From Streptomyces sp. NBC_00102 (GTDB taxonomy: Bacteria > Actinomycetota > Actinomycetes > Streptomycetales > Streptomycetaceae): 64,000 bases of DNA. Positions within the stretch are counted from its first letter, which is position 1. The number at the start of each line of letters is the position of its first letter. A program made the translations under genes and the position numbers. The notes beneath the pieces are model-generated. The model was given only the letters and a program-made list of their open reading frames with translations. It had not been told where the DNA came from and ran no database searches. Below are positions 58,720 through 64,000 of this stretch, piece by piece. The stretch lies in assembly GCF_026343115.1 (NCBI RefSeq), contig NZ_JAPEMC010000004.1, positions 186,001-250,000 of the forward strand. The letters run 5' to 3'.

Positions 58720-59136
58720 TTGATCGACGGACCTGATGAGAGCGGTCAACGAGACCCCGAGCCGCGACCGGACCTGGCGCGGCGCTCGGCACCGTTCCTG
58801 CCCGCTGACAGCCAGATCCGGCAGGTGTTCATCTGCCAGAGCGCGCCGAACTTCTTGTACTTCGTCGTCACCTATCTCACCGGACTGACGATGTTCGTGA
58901 ACAAGTACCGTTGTGTGGCGGTCACCCAGGACGCCATCTACGTGTTGGAGAGTGACAAGCTGTCCGGCGGCGCCGGCCCCCGGCGTCTCGCAGGCACGAT
59001 GCCGCGCCAGACTCAGCTCGGTCCGGTCTCCGGCCGTTGGGGACAGGTGAGCATCCTTGGCGAGCGTCACTGGGTCCACAAGCGCTTCCACGCACAGATC
59101 GCTGCTGCGGACCGGGAGAGCGGTCTCGCTCACTGA
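58720..59136 (+). CDS. Conserved-looking hypothetical protein
   Basis: 138 residues from TTG 58720, preceded by GGGGAAGGGG. A short frame from ATG 58700 (MRGKGQP) ends in a TGA that overlaps this TTG, so coupling is possible and the start is not certain. The middle part (FLYFVVTYLTGLTMFVNKYRC) is hydrophobic, and AVTQDAIYVLES with RWGQVSILGERHWVHKRFH looks like a bacterial PH-type beta fold. No catalytic motif. Function is unknown. Confidence 0.55.
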   Translation: MIDGPDESGQRDPEPRPDLARRSAPFLPADSQIRQVFICQSAPNFLYFVVTYLTGLTMFVNKYRCVAVTQDAIYVLESDKLSGGAGPRRLAGTMPRQTQLGPVSGRWGQVSILGERHWVHKRFHAQIAAADRESGLAH

Positions 59137-59225
59137 GCGTTTTCACAGTGGCCACCGGTCGGGTGACGGCGGCGAGGCCGCGACGCACGAGGCACCCGAG
59201 CCGGTGAGGGAGACGTTCGAAGTCT

Positions 59226-59620
59226 CAACTCATCAGCGCAGATGCCTCGTTGGTTCCCTGTCCTGTCGCACTCCACCTGCCTCACGCGCTGGTCGAGTGG
59301 GTCACGATGCCCACCGTCACCCGCGAGGGTGAACGCCGCTGCGAGCTCCCACCGCACCAACGTGCGCTCGTCGCTCTGGTGTACCTGCGCGAGCACGACA
59401 CCCCGGCCGAGATCGCTGCGGCCTTCGGCATATCGGTCGGTACCGCCCACGCCTACACCACCGCGGTCATCGGCCTCCTGGTCGACCGGTCACCGGGCCT
59501 GCTGAAGGTCCTGCACGAGACCGACCGCAGTACATGCTGCTCGACGGGACGCTCGCCGAATGCGACCGAGTGGGCGACGGCCAAGCCGACTACTCGCACA
59601 AGCACCGCCGGCCACCGCCG
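59226..59620 (+). pseudogene. Truncated, frameshifted IS5-family transposase (N-terminal part)
   Basis: The frame reads [40 protein letters not shown] and [20 protein letters not shown], an HTH-bearing transposase N terminus. At about 59524 one base is missing. The next frame continues [20 protein letters not shown] and DYSHKHRRP, with the first DDE Asp, then stops matching near 59620. The C-terminal half is absent. Confidence 0.82.
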
Positions 59621-60055
59621 GCGAGGCGGCCAGTACCGTCAGCACAGCAGTGGAGTCCATCTCGTACCGCGTCGACTGCATCAGTGGTGCGCACCCGAGC
59701 GTGAACAGCACGATGCCCGCCGGCTTCCACCACCACGCATAAAGGGCAGGCTGCTCCTCGACGCGCTCCAGGCTCTCCCGGGCCGGGGACGGCGACTGTG
59801 TGCCTGCGATGATCTCTTCCAGCAAACGTGTGCACGGCCGATGTGGTGGTCCTCGACATCGATCTCCCTGCACGCCGATTCGGGCCGTCCCCCGCAAACA
59901 CATCGATGACCGGGCCGGTGGAGAAGGCGCGCTTCGAGCCCGGAAGAGGAGGATCCTGGGGCGTAGGGCCAACTGCCCATACCGGACGAGGGAGCGTGCC
60001 TCGTGTGCGGGGCGTGGCGGCCTCGAATCGCCGGACCAATTCCCAGACTTCCCGT
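59621..60055. other. Non-coding stretch between transposase remnant and surface-protein gene
   Basis: About 435 bp. No frame on either strand has a supported start or a recognised domain. It contains the promoter for the surface protein; the ribosome binding site is not obvious. Confidence 0.45.
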
Positions 60056-62710
60056 ATGAGACATATGCGTTCCTCGATGACGCGCCGTGGGCGCGTGCTC
60101 GGGCGGTGGACCGCCGGGGGCCTCGGCGCACTGGGATTGGCAGCCGCCGGCCTGGGCCTGCCGACCCATGCTGCCGCAGCCCCGACGGCTACCGCCCCGA
60201 CGGCCGCGGCCCAGGCTGTGGGCGTACCTCTGGTCGACGAGACGTTCACCGGGGCGACCGCGATCGCGGGGTTCGAAGCCTTCGGCCCTGCCTGCCTGAC
60301 CGGGGCGCCCGAGGGGCCCGCCCCCGGCCCCGGGACCCACCCGCTCACCGGCTGCCCGACGGGCGCCACCGGTCCCGTCCCGCCGAACGACGCGGCGCCC
60401 AACGGCTACCTGCGGCTGACCGACGCCTCCAGGGACCAGTCCGCCGCGGTCCTCTACAACCACGCGCTTCCGGCGAACCAGGGGCTGGTCACCACCTTCG
60501 ACCAGTGGCAGTACGGAGCGACGACCAACCCCCCGGCCGACGGCATCTCGTTCTTCCTCATCGACGGCGCCGCGTCGCTCACCGCGCCCGGAGCCTTCGG
60601 CGGCAGCCTCGGCTACGCGCAGAAGCTCCCCGACGACGACCCGGACGCCACCTTCCTCCCGGGCGTCAACCGCGGTTACGTGGGCGTCGGTCTGGACGTT
60701 CTCGGCAACTACTTCGGTGACTGGGAGCACCGCGGCAACGGCTGCGCCACCCGCTCCCCGGCGGGTACGGCGTTCCGTGTCCCCGCTCCGGGCGCGAACA
60801 TGGTGACGCTGCGCGGACCGGGCGACGGTACCGAGGGGTATTGCTTCCTCGACGCCACGACGAGCAACTTCTCGGCGACGGGGCCCTGGCCCTCCACGCT
60901 GCCGGGGCAGCTCCAGGGGCCGACCGCCTCGGTGCCGCCGGACTCCACCCCGCTGGAGGCCGAAGCCCTGCTGGAACCCTCGCGGCGCACGGTGACCGTC
61001 GAGATCTCCCCCTCGCCCGACCCGCTGATCACCGTCGCGATCGACTTCCACGACGGCAACGGCACCCAGCAGGTGCTGTCGACCCCGGCGCCCCAGCCGA
61101 TGCCCGATACCTTCAAGTTCGGCTTCGCGGCGTCCACCGGGCTCTTCACCGACGTCCACCTCATCCGCAACCTCACGGTCCACCCCGCAGCCGCGCTGCC
61201 GCAGCTCAACCTGGTGAAGCAGGTCTCCCAGGAACCGCCGCTGCAGACCCCGCTCGCGCCGGGCGACCAGGTGCCCTATGAGTACGTGGTGACCAACACG
61301 GGCACCGTACCGCTGACCGGCGTGACCGTGACCGACGACCGGGTCACCGGCGTCAGCTGTCCGCAGTCCACGCTCGCGGTCGGCGAGACGATGACCTGCA
61401 CCGGCACGTACACGGTCACCGCCGCCGACGGTACGGCGGGCTCGGTCACCAACACCGCCACCGCCCAGGGGCAGGCCGGCACCACACCGGTCGAGTCCCC
61501 ACCGGACGACGTGACCCTCCCGGTCCAGGCGGGACCCGGGGTCCGGCTGGAGAAGTCGGCCGACGACACCGAGGTCTACCGCGTCGGCGACGAGGTGACG
61601 TACACCTACACCGTCACCAATACCGGCCCGCAGCAACTGACCGGGGTCGGCGTCACCGACGACCGCGTGAGCCCGGTGACGTGCCTGGCGACCACCCTCG
61701 CGCCGGCGGGGCAGCCGGGCGACAGCACCACCTGCACCGGCACGTACACCATCACCGAAGCCGACGCGGTCCAGGGATCCGTCACCAACGTGGCCACCGC
61801 GCACGGACAGTCCGGGACCACCCCGGTCGAGTCCCCGCCCGACGACGTCACCCTGGTCGTCGCCTCCGAACTGTCCCTGACGCTCGACAAGTCGGCCGAC
61901 GACACACGGGTGTACCAGGCCGGCGACGAGGTCACCTACACCTACACCGTCACCAACAGCGGCGACACGACCCTGACGGATGTCACGGTCACCGACGACC
62001 TCGTGACCGACGTGACCTGCGATTCCACCACGCTCGCCCCGGGTGCCACGACCACCTGCACGGGTACGTACACGATCACCGCGGCGGACGCGGCGCGGGG
62101 AACCGTCACCAACCTGGCCGCCGCCGCCGGACAAGCCGGCGGCACGCGGGTCGTGTCCCCGCCGGACGACGTCACCCTGCGGACCCAGCCGCAGGGGGAA
62201 CCGGGGCTGCGGCTGGTGAAATCGGTGGACGACGCGCGCCGCTACCAGGTGGGCGACGCGGTGACGTACACCTACACCGTCACCAACACCGGTCCGAGCG
62301 AGGTGACGGGGGTCACCGTCACCGACGACCACGTATCCGGTGTGACGTGCGCGGAGACCACCCTCGCCCCGGCCGGGCTGCCCGGTGACAGCACCACCTG
62401 CACCGGCACGTACACGGTCACCGGAGCCGACGCCGAGCGCGGCTCGGTCGTCAACATCGCGGTGGCCACCGCGGAGAACGGCACCGTCCAGTCGAACCGG
62501 GACCGGGCACGCATCACTGTCGGGAAGAAGCAGCCCTGCCACCACTGCGAGCCGAAGCCCTGCGACCACGACGCGTACGGCGATCGGAAGCCGTGCCACG
62601 ACGAGCGCGACGCCTACGGCGAGCACGATCCGCAAGAGAAGCAAGATGAGCACGGCGTCTACGGCAACGCCGAGCCGTGCCACGGGAGGAGCGGCTGCCG
62701 CACGAAGTGA
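60056..62710 (+). CDS. Secreted lectin-like/DUF11-repeat surface protein with Cys/His-rich tail
   Basis: 884 residues from ATG 60056; ATGs at 60065 and 60077 are alternatives. A Tat/Sec-like signal (TRRGRVLGRWTAGGLGALGL) ends near ALPTHAAAA. Residues about 50-375 are a lectin-like beta sandwich (ADGISFFLIDGAASLTAPGA; NRGYVGVGLDVLGNY). Four DUF11 repeats of about 120 residues follow (each with GDEVTYTYTVTNTG-type and TCTGTYTVT blocks). The tail of about 60 residues has repeated PCHHC, KPCDHDAYGD, KPCHDERDAYGE, EPCHGRSGC units. No LPXTG or membrane anchor is present. It is probably an extracellular adhesive or surface-layer protein. Confidence 0.83.
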   Translation: MRHMRSSMTRRGRVLGRWTAGGLGALGLAAAGLGLPTHAAAAPTATAPTAAAQAVGVPLVDETFTGATAIAGFEAFGPACLTGAPEGPAPGPGTHPLTGCPTGATGPVPPNDAAPNGYLRLTDASRDQSAAVLYNHALPANQGLVTTFDQWQYGATTNPPADGISFFLIDGAASLTAPGAFGGSLGYAQKLPDDDPDATFLPGVNRGYVGVGLDVLGNYFGDWEHRGNGCATRSPAGTAFRVPAPGANMVTLRGPGDGTEGYCFLDATTSNFSATGPWPSTLPGQLQGPTASVPPDSTPLEAEALLEPSRRTVTVEISPSPDPLITVAIDFHDGNGTQQVLSTPAPQPMPDTFKFGFAASTGLFTDVHLIRNLTVHPAAALPQLNLVKQVSQEPPLQTPLAPGDQVPYEYVVTNTGTVPLTGVTVTDDRVTGVSCPQSTLAVGETMTCTGTYTVTAADGTAGSVTNTATAQGQAGTTPVESPPDDVTLPVQAGPGVRLEKSADDTEVYRVGDEVTYTYTVTNTGPQQLTGVGVTDDRVSPVTCLATTLAPAGQPGDSTTCTGTYTITEADAVQGSVTNVATAHGQSGTTPVESPPDDVTLVVASELSLTLDKSADDTRVYQAGDEVTYTYTVTNSGDTTLTDVTVTDDLVTDVTCDSTTLAPGATTTCTGTYTITAADAARGTVTNLAAAAGQAGGTRVVSPPDDVTLRTQPQGEPGLRLVKSVDDARRYQVGDAVTYTYTVTNTGPSEVTGVTVTDDHVSGVTCAETTLAPAGLPGDSTTCTGTYTVTGADAERGSVVNIAVATAENGTVQSNRDRARITVGKKQPCHHCEPKPCDHDAYGDRKPCHDERDAYGEHDPQEKQDEHGVYGNAEPCHGRSGCRTK

Positions 62711-62730
62711 AGCAGCCGGCCTTACACAGC

Positions 62731-62759
62731 GGGCACCCGTCACCTGGTGGCGGGTGCCC
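62731..62759 (+). terminator. Terminator of the DUF11 protein gene
   Basis: GGGCACCCG and CGGGTGCCC form a 9-bp stem, continued inside by CACC/GGTG around one T. It starts 20 bases after the stop codon and is the most stable hairpin in this part of the window. Confidence 0.85.
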
Positions 62760-62873
62760 GTCCGCTGTCTCCCCCGCGAGCGCGGCTGCTGACATTGCGG
62801 CCGAGGACGTCGGCCCCGCCCTCTACAGCGACAGCCCCGCCCTGGCCGGCTCGACGACGACGCCTGGACCCGG

Positions 62874-63146
62874 ATGGCCAACGCGAAGGCCAGAGTCGAC
62901 GCCGGGAACCTCCTCCCGGACGACTCCCCGGAACTGACCGCCATGTCGATCCGCACCAAGGCCCGCCGGCTCAAGCAGCGCGGTCGCGGAGCGCTCCGGG
63001 CGTGGCAGGCGAGGGCACGGCACCACAGGGCCGACAGTAAATCCGTCTCGCCCACAGCCTTCACCGCGGCCACCATTCGAGGCGTTCACCAGAAGGCGCC
63101 TGGGGAGCGGGGGATGGGCAGCCACTGCCCACTGGGCATGGCGTAA
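62874..63146 (+). CDS. Hypothetical small basic protein or fragment
   Basis: 90 residues from ATG 62874. The first half, MANAKARVDAGNLLPDDSPE followed by LTAMSIRTKARRLKQRGRGA, is helical and basic and has good codon bias. In-frame coding-like sequence (GRLDDDAWTR) precedes the ATG, so this may be the end of a larger lost gene. The second half is less convincing. No family recognised. Confidence 0.35.
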   Translation: MANAKARVDAGNLLPDDSPELTAMSIRTKARRLKQRGRGALRAWQARARHHRADSKSVSPTAFTAATIRGVHQKAPGERGMGSHCPLGMA

Positions 63147-63194
63147 GTCGTCCCGAGCGGGTGTTCGTGGGGAGCGGCTCCGGCTGGGTCATGG

Positions 63195-63465
63195 CTCGTT
63201 GGACGGGTCACGAGTTTCCAGTCGCGTGCCCGTCTCCCATTCGGCGATCAGCTGCCCCCGGAACTGCTGGCGGCGTTCAAAGCACGCTGTGCCTTGAACG
63301 GTCTCGAGCTATGTGAAGGGCTGGCGGAAGCGTTGGAGCTCTGGCTCTCCGCTCCGGGCCCGGTGGAGGGCGAAGCGGGTGCTGTTGCCCGGGACTTGGC
63401 CGAGCGGGCGTCCGAAGCTCTCGACCAAGGCCGCTGTGACACCGCCCGTGTCCTGGTCACCCCTC
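63195..63465 (+). pseudogene. Start-less coding fragment, possibly a DNA-binding protein
   Basis: The frame reads SRARLPFGDQLPPELLAAFK, then ARCALNGLELCEGLAEALEL and WLSAPGPVEG. This resembles a small ribbon-helix-helix or partition-type protein (a strand, then two amphipathic helices). The codon bias is strong from 63230 to 63420. No start codon with a ribosome binding site is in frame; TTG 63294 would cut through the first helix. It is probably a truncated remnant. Confidence 0.4.
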
Positions 63466-63828
63466 GCGCACGTTTACCTCCGCCGCTGACTCCCACCCGA
63501 CCTGACAGCCTCGACGACCCCTCGGGCCGGACCAGTACTCGCGGCCGAGATGCCGTGTCCCCGGGGGCCTCCCGTTTCCTGGGGCCCAGCCGCCCGCAGG
63601 CCCGCACTGACCAGACAAGCCGCCCCGTCAGCGGAACGCTGACACGGTGTTGTTCGCGTCGCCGGGCTGCGCGGCGAGCGAGTGCCCGGTCTCCGCGAAC
63701 GCGGCGAACGGAACGCTCAACGTGGCGAACGGCCCGGCACTCAAACCTCCGGCCATCGTTGATGAGAGCGGACATGAGCGCTGGGCGAGCCTAGGAGCGA
63801 CCGCCACTTGATGGTCAGTGAACCTCTT
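63466..63828. other. Non-coding stretch before the right-edge transposase
   Basis: About 360 bp with Arg/Pro/Ser-rich translations in all frames and no recognised feature. It separates the DNA-binding-like fragment from an IS5-family end. Confidence 0.45.
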
Positions 63829-64000
63829 TCATCCTGAACAGTCGCAGGTCAGTAGCGTGTGGACGGCTTGGACGATGGTGCTGATGCGGCGGGTGGAGCA
63901 TCTGGCTCGCCGGAGCAGTCGCCAGGACTTCAACTGGGCGAAGGCGCGTTCGCCGGGGGCTCTGAGTCGGGCGTGGTCGTGGTTGAACTGTTGGTAGTGC
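63829..64000 (-). CDS. IS5-family transposase, C-terminal end (runs off window)
   Basis: Read on the minus strand the frame gives HYQQFNHDHARLRAPGERAF, then AQLKSWRLLRRARCSTRRIS and TIVQAVHTLLTCDCSG, stopping at TGA 63831-63829. ERAFAQLKSWR contains the DDE-domain Glu region, typical of IS5-like elements in Streptomyces. The start and the left inverted repeat are outside the window. It points opposite to the N-terminal transposase remnant at 59226. Confidence 0.85.
   Translation of the reverse strand, partial: HYQQFNHDHARLRAPGERAFAQLKSWRLLRRARCSTRRISTIVQAVHTLLTCDCSG

Noticed and set aside
59828..59875. Short response-regulator-like peptide ([12 protein letters not shown]) at the phosphoacceptor motif
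   Set aside because: Only about a dozen residues match and the flanks do not continue as a receiver domain; chance or a very old remnant.
59681..63076. 1131-codon minus-strand frame with repeated GDGVRAGAGG units
   Set aside because: The repeats are the complement of the DUF11 repeats in the real plus-strand gene, which has a signal peptide, domains and a terminator.

Overview
The window is high-GC actinobacterial DNA, almost certainly from a Streptomyces chromosome. Third-codon positions are nearly all G or C, GTG and TTG starts are common, and stop/start overlaps (GTGA, ATGA, TGATG) are frequent. The gene content (a coelichelin-type siderophore cluster, kdp, CsoR-family sulfur genes, a DUF11 surface protein) also fits that genus. 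No tRNA, rRNA, CRISPR array or complete insertion sequence was seen.

Left part (1-13.75 kb): ordinary accessory genes. These are the tail of an alkaline-phosphatase-superfamily protein, a sirtuin, a class E/F-like sortase, a small zinc-ribbon protein, an HD-domain protein and a GNAT acetyltransferase. A coupled maa-type acetyltransferase/TetR pair follows, with a double-palindrome operator. Then come a divergent CGNR regulator/MFS exporter pair, a GlxA-type regulator with a GAPDH, and a LysR regulator divergent from an aldo/keto reductase and an SRPBCC protein. The aldo/keto reductase stop codon is embedded in six tandem 26-bp repeats.

Centre (13.75-37.05 kb): a complete coelichelin cluster in the order known from S. 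coelicolor: cchA (formyltransferase) divergent from cchB (ornithine N5-monooxygenase), cchCDE (import ABC permeases and ATPase), cchF (binding lipoprotein), cchG (ABC exporter), cchH (trimodular NRPS), cchI (second ABC half-exporter), then cchJ (esterase) divergent from cchK (MbtH-like). The three adenylation codes, read by alignment to PheA, are DINYWGGIG, DFWNIGMVH and DMENLGLIN. These are the codes I recall for formyl-hydroxyornithine, threonine and hydroxyornithine in CchH. Four DmdR-type iron boxes lie in the cchA/cchB, cchE/cchF and cchJ/cchK gaps. Two features need attention: CchG and CchI have complementary degenerate ATPase motifs, and the last condensation domain has Leu where the catalytic second His is expected.

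Right-centre (37-52.8 kb): a secreted RelA/SpoT-fold ATP nucleotide 3'-pyrophosphokinase, a SAM methyltransferase coupled to a GNAT-NUDIX fusion, a DUF1304 membrane protein, the pntAB transhydrogenase, a 5'-nucleotidase, and the kdp K+ pump operon. A 27-codon membrane smORF overlaps kdpF, and a two-RCK TrkA-like K+ protein lies upstream.

Right part (52.8-64 kb): decayed MFS and metallo-beta-lactamase remnants abut an intact persulfide-detoxification operon: a CstB-like MBL-pseudorhodanese-rhodanese, a rhodanese, a TauE exporter and a CstR-like CsoR-family repressor. Three matching operators control it. After an APH-fold kinase the DNA is poor in intact genes. It holds an amber-interrupted small gene, a frameshifted IS5-family transposase, a lectin/DUF11-repeat surface protein with a Cys/His-rich tail, and the tail of another IS5-family transposase at the edge.
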